DNA of 64,000 nucleotides from Kalmusia sp. IMI 367209 (lineage: Eukaryota; Ascomycota; Dothideomycetes; Pleosporales; Didymosphaeriaceae): positions 2,418,001-2,482,000 of the forward strand of contig JAPEUQ010000005.1 in the NCBI GenBank assembly GCA_027946365.1, given 5' to 3'. Positions 55,537-64,000 of this stretch are shown in pieces; position 1 is the first letter of the stretch, and each line of letters begins with the position of its first letter. Made by a program: the position numbers and the translations under genes. Under the pieces are notes generated by a model. It made no database searches. It was not told the origin of the DNA and was given only the letters and a program-made list of their open reading frames with translations.

Positions 55537-57185
55537 CCGCCTTGTTGTCATGTACTCGACCAACACGTGGCAGCACCAATTGCGTTGACTTGTTTTTCGT
55601 CGTAAAGGGCTACTTTGGCCAGAAGTGTGCATTCAATCATTCCTTGACGGCGTCTGTAACAACGAAAGATGGAGTGCGCCGGCTACAAGCAGCAATTGGC
55701 TCAAGATGGAAATGTCCCGTTGCCTAGATAGGAATCATGGAATTCAACGACACTATCGTGCGGCGCAGGCAGCAAAGCGCTTGGCTCGATTCAAACAGCG
55801 TGGTGGATCTCACGTCCACCCTGTGCATGGCGAAGTTTGCAGCACGCTGAGCACATTCTTGACGTACGGCGCATGGGCGGTGTTTTTGTTACCTAAACCT
55901 TGAGCAGCATCGGATTACCACAACGAGGAGACGAGGACGCGTCTGCAATCAATTTCTACCGTCACAGGAGCACATGGTGGGTAGATGGGTTGGGGCAGTT
56001 GTTTCGATGCTCGAGATAGAGTACCCGCCCTTTCGACACAGCCGTAGCAGGTACTAGGTGTCCTACTATGTAGCATTCCCCGCACAAGCACGCCATAAGA
56101 CGTGGGCTTTCACTGTTCGGAATGGCACCCGTGGCGCGATGGGCGATCCGATTCGCCGGATGGGTGAAGGCGTTATGCAAAACACCATGATGGTCAGGAA
56201 CAAGCGAGGGTGTGTCGACGCATCCGAGCAGCCGAAGCTGGCCTACGATGCTCACGGCCCTGGGCCAGGCACCTTGGTGGGTGCGGGTGGGGGGGTGCGG
56301 GACCGTGTGTGTGTGTGTATAAGACGCGGCGGCTGCTCATGGATGATGTGCTTGATGACTGTCCAGGAGTGATCGAATTCGCCATATTGAACCATCCCCG
56401 CCTCGGCGCTCGAAATAGCTGCCGACAGTTCGCCTTCATATATCCCGGTGCTGCTGCACTGCACGGAAAGCTGCTTCTGCTGCCGCTGCTGCTGCTGCCC
56501 ATCCCTCCCTGAGGCTCACGCTCCCGATCCGGTGCGTTGGTCCCCTTTTGGCTGCGGCCATGCAATCTGATGAGCTGTGCGTCCCTTTCTGACGGTTTTG
56601 CCAGACAGACAAGCCGCCTCCAACCGACGGCGCCGTGGAAAGGCCCGGCTGTTCGCCTCTGGTTATCGACGACCAGCGCCGCAGCTTATCGCGCCCGCCC
56701 TGGCCGCCGATCTGTGCTCCGAAACAAGCTGCAGCGAGCCAGAGCAACACCACTATCGGCCTCCTCTGTATCCTGCCTGCCGACGTCGCACGCTTATCAA
56801 CCCGCCGTAAATTCGCTCACGTCTGCCTGCCAGACTGCGCTTTGCTGTCTCCAACTGCACGACGACGCGGCTCCGGCTGTTGCTGCTGTAGCTTGCTCTT
56901 CCCACCGTGCATGGTCCTGGACCCAGTCGCACCGTTCCTGGCTAAACCCTTTCGGTTGCAGAAATCGCGATAAGACACACTCTAACAAAGCGCTCATCGT
57001 CGTCATATCAGCTGCGGCGGCTGTGTCACCGCCTATCCGCTGCTACGTTTACTAGGCAAGATTGCCTATGCTTGCCGGCCTGTAACTTTGTACGCCATCA
57101 ATCTCACCGCGCACCGCGCACCGTGCCCGACTATCCAGGGACACGTTGTAGAGGCTTAAAGCTCACCGTCTTTCCAACATCCCCC
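55537..57185. other. long upstream region of the ECL1-family gene
   Basis: 1.65 kb without a supported gene. It includes a G-rich/GT-rich patch at about 56276-56320 and a CTG/CTGCTG-like run at about 56468-56500. Short open frames on both strands between 56436 and 57055 have low-complexity translations and look non-coding. A long 5' leader is plausible. Confidence 0.45.
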
Positions 57186-58219
57186 ATGGCCACTCACACC
57201 CGCCACCCGTCCTCCCACTCCAAAAAGGCCCTCCCGGCCCACGCACGGCCCTCGAAGCCTGCGCCGCTTTCCAAACGCACAAACTACACCAGTGCCAGCA
57301 AGAAAGCTGTGCAGGAGAAGGAGGACGAGTTCGAGGACGAGGATCTAATGGCAACAAGCTTCCTACAGTTCTGGTAAGCAGACAATGCATACCGACCTCC
57401 TTGCTGAGCTGTGGCTGACCATGTCCACAGTACTACCTGCGAGAAGCAAATCATCGTGCCCTGCAACTCCGTCCTGTACTGCTCCGAAAGGTGATTCCAG
57501 TCCTTGACTTCGCCCACGAGACCTTGGAGGCTAACATGTGCTTCAGCTGTCGCAAGAAGGATACCGAGAAGCAATTCGCCTTCCCCCATGACCAGTCACC
57601 GCCATTGACGCCTTTTTCTCAATTCTCCAACTTCACTTTCGAAGACTTGCATTTCCGTGACATCGTGCCGCCCCGGTCGCCTACTCAATTGCGCTCCAAC
57701 AGGTCATCGTGCGCCTTTTCCGAGTTGTCTTCGGACGATAACGCCTTGTCGGGGGACGAGAAGCCCCGGCAGGACTCAGACGCTTCGCGCTACCTGCGCC
57801 AGTTCCAGCAGGCATCATACGCAACTGACGCAGCCGCTACCATTCGACCTCGTCGGCCCCATTACACCCGTGCATCGACTTCGCATGTCAGCTTCAGCAT
57901 GGCACCTTCTCTATCGCACACCCCAGCCTCCTCGGCCAGCTTCTCGCTGCCATACACTCCGTCGACTAGACCTCTCCCGCCTAGGACGAATCCGCATAGC
58001 TCGTCGTACACATACAAATCCATCGACCTCGTGACACCCCTCACATACGCTTCGACCGCACCATCAAGTCCGCGCCAATACTCTTTGAAGACCCACCCGG
58101 AAACTGCAACGTCAGCAAGCACCATCGAAGGCGAAATCAGGTACCAAAAGTCTCCGATCATGTCCATGTCACCGGCCAATGGGAGTTTGGGACGGTTGCT
58201 GGCCTCAACACCGCGTTGA
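57186..58219 (+). CDS. ECL1-family zinc-binding life-span/stress factor, 306 aa
   Basis: Introns at 57374-57430 and 57491-57546 surround a 60-nt exon that encodes the domain core (188+60+673 nt = 307 codons). The joined sequence EDLMATSFLQFC, TTCEKQIIVPCNSVLYCSES, CRRKD-like CRKKD contains C-x2-C...C...C-x3-C, the conserved zinc-type motif of Ecl1/2/3 proteins. These extend chronological life span in fission yeast and respond to nutrient and metal stress. The rest is Ser/Pro/Thr-rich and probably disordered, with PRSPTQLRSN and SSPRQYSL resembling phosphosites. The protein is much longer than the short yeast forms, as in other filamentous ascomycetes. Confidence 0.85.
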
Positions 58220-60622
58220 CCTTGCATATTTTATGACGCTTATGTTTGCTTTACTTCACTTCTGACCGAGTTTGTCATACATTTATCTGGCGTTAATAAT
58301 AGACGTTTGGGGGGACGGCATTGGCTGCGCAGGGCATACTTTGCATGCGGCGGCGCTGCGCTTCTTCATTGGAACCAAAAGTTTTTTAGTAGGGAGGGTG
58401 GGAGGCACCGGCGTTTCAGCTCCAAGTTCGTTTGCAATAGCTAGATACCACAGGTGGCACGAAAAGTGCATTCAATGATACCGACATACGGGTGATGCCT
58501 CCCGGGCATTCTGACTTTTGGTGGTACTCCAACATGCGTACATACAATGGGCGAGCTAATCAAGGATGTCACGCTTGTACTCATAGCTGTCATCCTGGGC
58601 TGCACTTTACAAGTGCAGATCATCTAGGATCCAGTAGCTGGGAAAGTGTATGCGTTATTTCTTCACCTATCGCGGTAATTTTGCCGCGCCCTAGCTATTG
58701 ATGACCTAAGTCATGATCGACTATTTCCCTTAGCACCGGGCTGTCTCGCAGCGCGCGTGAGGGGTTTTGCGGCGAGAGAAGCCTACGACACGGCATTGCG
58801 CGTTTTAACTCGTATATCCCTCAAAGCAGTCTATCGTGAGACCCAATACCAGTTTGGGCTCGTCTTCGAAGAACAGTATAGCAGCTAGGACACATGAGAG
58901 CGACACTTGCGTCGTGGTGCTCGATGGTGCATGGCCTAGTAACTCTAGAAATTTGTACGCTCGTCACGACAGTTCTGCGTATGATAATCCCATCCTGGCT
59001 CCATCTTCAATGCGAGCGGAAAACTCGGCATACCTGATTAGGATTTTTGATTTTGTCAGTAATAAACATGAGCAGTTAATGTCGTTAGCTCATCAAGGGT
59101 TTGGCTTTCGGGTCGGCCAGCTCGATCGCGGAAAGTGCCGCAGGACATGGATTTCCATGCGCAGTCTCTTGGTCATAGTGATTGAGATGCGTGTGCAAGG
59201 TAAGACACGGACATGTGATGGGTTGATGACCACTCCTCCATCAGTGTTTGGAAAGAGGGCTTTCATGAGTTCCTGGATCGGCATGGCAAGGACGCTTATG
59301 CAAGCTGTGATGGAAAATTTGATAGTCTATGGTTAAATAGTCATAGTTGTCTCGGTGTGGATTTCTCAGTAGGGAAAGGTCAAGAGCTGCGACACAAACT
59401 CATCCTACTCCTCTAGGATCCAGGTATCAGTCAGGAGGATGAGAGATGCAGGACATATTTGTGCGGTTAAATTTGAGACCCGAGAATGCGAGTAGAGAAA
59501 GGTGCACGGAATATATATACGTATAAGATAAGCAAGCATAGTTTCGAGTCTCGTCTTTTCCAAATTCGCAGAATCTTCTCAGAATATCAGCTCTAATGTG
59601 ATCAATTCTCCATGGCTGTTTCTGTGCCCTATTGGGTGGCATAGATCCGATTACCTCGGGTTTTAAAGCGCTCGAGGGGGACGAACCTTCTGCGTCTCAA
59701 TATAGACCAAACTTTAAAATGTCCGTCGAGGTGGCGTGATTATGAGGAAATAATAGCCTAATCGGTGAGGACGTTCATGGTTTGAGAAGCCTGTCGCTCC
59801 ATGCTTGCAGCCCCAGTGTTTTGGTATTTACCGCAACGGGACCGGACATAAATTGCTTCGCTGGTGGTTTTGGTGTGGATCTCGTGCAAGCTCAAGGATA
59901 TGAACGTGCTCCACCAGCTTGTTGAGAGACTCACACCTCGCAATCTCTCATAGGATGGCCGATTAGATTCTCGGAGCGCTTCTAAGCGACCACTATCAGT
60001 ACGTCGAGTGCTTTTCTGACAATACAAGCACAACCTCCTAACAGGCGAACACATTATATAGTAGGTTAATTAGAGGGACCCGCGTCCACATGACTTTGCT
60101 ATGATATTCACTTTTGTGGGGTTTTCAGCCTGCAAATATTTACATGTGGTTCATTCCCTCGTCTCTTAGTCGAAGGCTTGCATGCATTGTCTAGTACCCG
60201 TCTTAAAGATACGTACCAGAGTCGGTTTTATATACCTTGATACAAGCTTAAGTAGGAGCAACGCGAACATAGTTTCGCTCTCGGTGGTATTCTAGAACCA
60301 GATTTGGTCATTTGATTCGACCCATGTATCGTCTTCTCGGTGGTCTTCTGTTTTAAGCATGCAAACAAGGACCTTTAAAATGAGTGATGTTTCACAGAAT
60401 TTGACGAATGATGCAGAGGTGGTGTAGTGCGTGAGTTTTCCAAGGGCAGAGTTACTTCTATATATGAGATATTGGCTGGCTGATCACAGTGTAAGAAGTC
60501 TGCAGCAACATTTTCATGCGAAGCATCTGATTGAATTTGAAATGGTATTTGAAGAACAAAATTGTGGTATCTACATGAAAAGGAAGTAATGAAGCCAATC
60601 CACAGCACAAACTCTACCCCAT
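58220..60622. other. 2.4 kb gene-poor region
   Basis: The longest frame, 58836-59336 (166 codons), has no recognised domain, no splice structure and a mixed composition. The antisense frame at 59093-59284 is equally anonymous. Neither is supported as a gene. No repeat or RNA gene is seen. Confidence 0.45.
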
Positions 60623-61552
60623 CTAAAAGATGTGAGTGTAGGGAGTATGCGGCAACAAGCTCTCATACGAGGAGTTGGGGTCCCTCTCGATGATGTCGCG
60701 CCTGGTGTCCCTCTTGCCGTTGACAATACCATCAGTACCAGGAGCGTTGAAGCAAGCTCCGTTCTTATCAAGACGCTCGGCAAGGTACGCCTTCGCAGAG
60801 TTCAACTGGTTGGTCATGCACGAGGCGTCCTTGCCAGTGTAGTCGATGGCGTGGCCGTTGATGTCGTAGTTTAGGTATGTTCCGACCTGTGCAAAGTCCT
60901 CGGTGGGGTTGTTGTTCGCATAGCTATCCGGAACGCAGGAGTCTGCATTGATGGCGTTATTGAAGTCGTCGCCGTTGGAGAAGGCAAAGCCGTCTCGGTC
61001 GTTACAATGCATAGATTCATGGGAGAACCACGTCTGTGCGGGGTGGCCTCCACAGAAGATGGAGTTGCCATCAGAGTAGCCACCTCCGCCACCGAAACCG
61101 TTCATGGTGACGATGTGGAGGACATTGCTGCGTGCACCTGGTGGCACAGTGCCCATGCCATCGATTGTATCTTGAAGGCTGAGCTCAGCGTTTGAGCATC
61201 GGCACAGAACCCAGGGGTCACGGCCGGATGGGCAGTCTTCGTATGTAACGTCGTAGATCTCGAGGTCGCGAAGTTCACACTTGGGGCGTGCATCAGTATC
61301 ACTAATAGCCTCGCGGGCTTTATCGTAACAGTTCTGAGGATATCGTCCGGCATCCCATTTTTTAGCCGTACCCTTCACTACTGGGGGAATATGGGAAGGG
61401 TCTGCGGTGAGGGCGTCGAAGTTTTCAAGGAGTGCCGTCTTCCCTAAATCTCGCTGGACAAGTGACATTCCATGCATAAGAGGAAGGGTGTGAGCACGAA
61501 TGCTGGGAGCCAGCGCCAGCGCGACACCAGAAACGGTGGTGAATCGAACCAT
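60623..61552 (-). CDS. Secreted HExxH metalloprotease-like protein (con-13-like), 309 aa
   Basis: This single-exon gene starts MVRFTTVSGVALALAPSIRA, a signal peptide cut near residue 20. The zinc motif HESMH is at residues 178-182 (TWFSHESMHCNDRDGFAFSN), with ten or more cysteines suggesting an oxidised extracellular fold. NVLHIVTMNGFGGGGGYSDG is a Gly-rich loop before the catalytic helix. DFAQVGTYLNYDI and NQLNSAKAYLAE follow. The tail has dibasic sites (NGKRDTRRDIIERD) that could be processed by a Kex2-like protease. Similar secreted proteins are annotated in fungi as conidiation-specific protein 13 or lysine-specific metallo-endopeptidase-like; catalysis is inferred from the motif only. 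Confidence 0.8.
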   Translation of the reverse strand: MVRFTTVSGVALALAPSIRAHTLPLMHGMSLVQRDLGKTALLENFDALTADPSHIPPVVKGTAKKWDAGRYPQNCYDKAREAISDTDARPKCELRDLEIYDVTYEDCPSGRDPWVLCRCSNAELSLQDTIDGMGTVPPGARSNVLHIVTMNGFGGGGGYSDGNSIFCGGHPAQTWFSHESMHCNDRDGFAFSNGDDFNNAINADSCVPDSYANNNPTEDFAQVGTYLNYDINGHAIDYTGKDASCMTNQLNSAKAYLAERLDKNGACFNAPGTDGIVNGKRDTRRDIIERDPNSSYESLLPHTPYTHIF

Positions 61553-61886
61553 GGTGAAGAGTATGAAAGGAGGAATGAGAAAAAGCTAATGAAGAACAGT
61601 GCAGAAGAGGTAGTAGATGAAGTGCTTGATAGTATAAACAAGCTAGAGAAAACTCGCACGAGTATCTATATACTTACTCCTCGCTGCCTACGCATAAGGA
61701 TGAAACATTGTTTCCACTCCGTAGCCGTAAGATTAAACGCATCGTGGAATGACATCGCAAAGTTCTTCTCCATAACAGGTATCCGTACAAGGCGTTGACA
61801 AGCCTGCTAGCGAGAATCTTTATTGGCCTTGAGGCGGCCAGGATCGAAGTACTTTCCGAAGTCCGCAGTCCGCATAAGTATACAAA
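61553..61886. promoter_or_regulatory. upstream region of the secreted HExxH gene
   Basis: A TATA-like stretch (tatctatatact on the plus strand, about 61661-61672) lies 110 bp before the minus-strand ATG at 61552. The rest is AT/GA-rich leader. Confidence 0.45.
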
Positions 61887-62240
61887 ATGAGGCTAATCGA
61901 CTATCCATTTGGCGCCCAAGGAGCAAAAGTCGTTCTTTCGGCCAATGATGAGGACCTGATCGACACGGAAGCCTATTTTACGACCTCCCTGGTCCGAGCC
62001 AAGGCGCACGTCAAGGTATGTGCAGGATAGCTTAAGTAGGCAGTTCGTTTCACAAAGGTGTTTCGCATAGCCACTAGGAGGCCGAATACGAGAGCGACGT
62101 GGGTGGCCTTGGCCTGTGGGGGCGAAACATTACACCACGGTACGCCGACCGGTGCCTCGTTAAATAAGCTTGTCCCGGAAACAAGACTCTTGATTGGCCT
62201 AGGACATGAACTTAAGAGTTCAACTAAGTCTGCCGTTTGA
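61887..62240 (+). CDS. possible small two-exon gene, 103 aa, no known family
   Basis: ATG 61887 opens MRLIDYPFGAQGAKVVLSAN, continuing to SLVRAKAHVK and a good donor aag|gtatgt at 62016. A 42-nt intron ending cacaaag at 62057 would join VFRIATRRPNTRATW and end at TGA 62240 (129+183 nt). The first exon looks coding; the second is weaker. I do not recognise either part. It may be a truncated copy of a longer gene. Confidence 0.3.
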
Positions 62241-63525
62241 TGCGGAGTGCGTCGGCACCGAGTTCAGGGTTCCGGGATGCGTAGGATGGTACGCTCCCAC
62301 TGCGCCATTTCGTCAGCATCTCATACGTAGGCAAAAAGCTGTAATTATCTCTCGTAATATAACTTGATCCCCTTTTCACCCTCCGTGTGTGCATACTATT
62401 TACATCACCTTAAGATTGTGATCAACAAGACATTCACAGTATGTAGCCGCTTTACCAACCGTGGTTACATCTACATGTTCCCTCGGCTACCAAGCATTCA
62501 ACTCTAGGATTAAGAAGATGATAGGAAGAGGCAGCTGCCAGCATGTGGCTCGGAAATATCGTTGTCTCTCGAAAAGTGGGTTCTCATAAACTAGAGTGGC
62601 TGCTGCGCGAGGAACACGTAGAAAGTTGACGCATATGTGCATCAGGCCCGCCTGACGAGGCGCAAGATGAACCTGAATTGGTACAAATCTCAGTGCAAAT
62701 TATTACAGGGCGACTACGATCGGCGCAGAGTTGTCAAAGCGACGTCACGATGGCGCAGAAGGCGAGCAACTCCGCCCACTGTATCATAAGGCACCCAGGA
62801 ACTTCGATCGTACAGCACACCTGAGCCTCTCAGTGTCTCAAAACGGCCGGAGAATCATAAATGACTAACGATAAACTTCATCGCCAATATACCCGGAGAC
62901 ACAATCTCGCTTAACTGAAGTGACTTGGGTTTGTGGCTAGGTATGTTGTCATTTGTTTGACATGCACCGCTTGCTTAAGGATGATGGTGGCTAGATAAAG
63001 GCGTTGAACGAGGCGGTACAGCAAGTATCGCTTGAGATCTGTGGCTCTCCGCAACACGTTGATAGGTAACTATTCGACGTGATCTGAATCTATATCTTAC
63101 GGCATATGCTTATAAGTCTTTGCATAGCGCTCGTTGACCCAGAATATACTGTACAAGCGTCAATCAGTGGTAGGCGGGGCGCATTGCAGTATACACATAA
63201 GATGCTTGGGATATTAAAGCGTAATAATTGAGACCTTCGCCATTCAGAATTATTTTCTGAGTGCTAGAGTAATTCATTTCAGCCATGACTGGAATATTTG
63301 TATCTATTGACCAGATACTGCCCACCACGAGTATCAGCACAGACGATGGGCAGTTCAGAGTAACTGCCCGTGAAGTAATTCAAGCCTCAATCAGCTGCTA
63401 CTCCAGTATAAATATAATACGAGGAAGGAATATCTTCGCTAGCTCGCCCAATGGACCCTCGGTGTGCGTTTGCTCGAGAATCTTATAGTCATAAGATTTC
63501 CGTCGCGCGATTGTACGTTGCGTTC
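62241..63525. other. intergenic region, 1.3 kb
   Basis: No supported gene. The frame at 63285-63488 overlaps nothing recognisable. Confidence 0.45.
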
Positions 63526-64000
63526 TCAATTCTTTGGCTTGGCTGGGTCAAAAATTCTGGCGCCTTCCGGTCCTACAGCACCTTTGATTCTTTCGCGTGA
63601 TACTTGCAACCACAGTTGGTAGTACTCTCTGATACTAGTGTGCTTCTGCTGTTGACTAATCGCTTCGCGAAGGCGGTCGAACTGGGTAGGTCTGGAATTT
63701 CTTTGAACTAGAGGCGTAGGTGTAGCTGCCCGTTTGATCTCTGAGGGGCCAGCAGTCCATGTACACTGGTGCGATCTACTAGTAGTATTAGAATAGGCGT
63801 CATCGTCTGGAACAAGTCGCATAAGTGGATCGTCTTGAATGCTTGTCGGATCCGCTTGGCCGACTTTCTTGACATTGTTGACTTCCTCCCAGAATGCCCG
63901 CGTGACCTTTTCAATTTGCTCTCTTCGATGAATTTCTCCCGCTCGTATATCGTTGATGCTGGCTTCTGTAGTCGACCAGATATCTGTCTCCAGGCCCCAA
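63526..64000 (-). CDS. unidentified protein, 3' part running off the window
   Basis: The minus-strand frame is open from the window edge to TGA at 63526, about 157 codons, much longer than expected by chance. Its text starts WGLETDIWSTTEASINDI and includes IHRREQIEKVTRAFWEEV, FDRLREAISQQQKHTSIREY and the end GPEGARIFDPAKPKN. It is hydrophilic with Gln/Arg/Glu-rich helices and no Cys-rich motif. I cannot assign a family. The rest of the gene lies beyond the window. Confidence 0.55.
   Translation of the reverse strand, partial: WGLETDIWSTTEASINDIRAGEIHRREQIEKVTRAFWEEVNNVKKVGQADPTSIQDDPLMRLVPDDDAYSNTTSRSHQCTWTAGPSEIKRAATPTPLVQRNSRPTQFDRLREAISQQQKHTSIREYYQLWLQVSRERIKGAVGPEGARIFDPAKPKN

Noticed and set aside
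58836..59336. 166-codon plus-strand frame
   Set aside because: Composition is not coding-like, no family is recognised and the antisense frame is equally long-lived; reported only as gene-poor region.
1..64000. CRISPR arrays, toxin-antitoxin or prokaryotic defence operons
   Set aside because: The DNA is eukaryotic with spliceosomal introns; no regularly spaced identical repeats of CRISPR type occur, and the only tandem arrays are microsatellites and degenerate short motifs.

Overview
The window looks like nuclear DNA of a filamentous ascomycete (Pezizomycotina), most probably a dothideomycete of Pleosporales type. Genes carry short 42-180 nt spliceosomal introns (GT...CTNAC...AG) and are moderately GC-rich. 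The complement is typical of the group: Zn2Cys6 regulator, MFS pumps, GH11 xylanase, GFA protein, ECL1 factor, CBP3, SIN1. One 3.8 kb block is eroded to roughly 22-30 % GC in the way repeat-induced point mutation (RIP) erodes transposons. The class-level call is inference; no marker gene fixes the species.

Layout. (A) 1-8.6 kb: a truncated Pho84-type phosphate permease, an HpcH/HpaI-type aldolase, a secreted/membrane ferric reductase and a DHA1-type MFS transporter. (B) 8.95-12.76 kb: a decayed DNA transposon with inverted ends and a perfect 10-bp target duplication, with no surviving ORF and a recurring 11-12 bp motif inside it. (C) 13.1-21.3 kb: an accessory metabolic group of Zn2Cys6 regulator, cupin, FMN-dependent monooxygenase (with a 13-nt microexon) and zinc-free MDR-type oxidoreductase. 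(D) 22.3-33.7 kb: F-box-like protein, GFA protein, NSRP1-like and NFKBIL1-like genes sharing a promoter, a secreted GH11 xylanase, and SIN1 (TORC2) divergent from a PRCC-domain protein. (E) 33.7-40.1 kb: a 6.4 kb stretch without an intact gene, holding exon-like remnants interrupted by TAG codons. (F) 40.1-58.2 kb: housekeeping genes: CBP3 complex III chaperone, mRNA guanylyltransferase, RRM+Pumilio protein, VPS72/SWC2, ribosomal protein eS24, EFM3-like methyltransferase, ECL1-family factor. (G) 58.2-64 kb: gene-poor, with one secreted HExxH protein, a small two-exon candidate and the 3' end of an unidentified gene running off the right edge.

Two threads connect the observations. First, three apparent +1 frameshifts are single extra C residues in C runs (2760-2762, 41984-41988, 42588-42592) and a fourth sits in a CT run (about 20961-20970). 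Two hit one capping-enzyme gene that should be essential, so base-calling or assembly indels are likelier than four pseudogenising events, but this must be checked in reads. Second, the RIP-like transposon lies between a transporter and the regulator/oxidoreductase group, a common setting for accessory metabolic loci in these fungi.

The best candidate for something undescribed is the transposon at 8961-12753 with its internal motif array. No new defence or enzymatic system is supported by the sequence. All intron positions were inferred by eye from splice consensus plus frame continuity. For every gene modelled as intact the exon lengths sum to a multiple of three.
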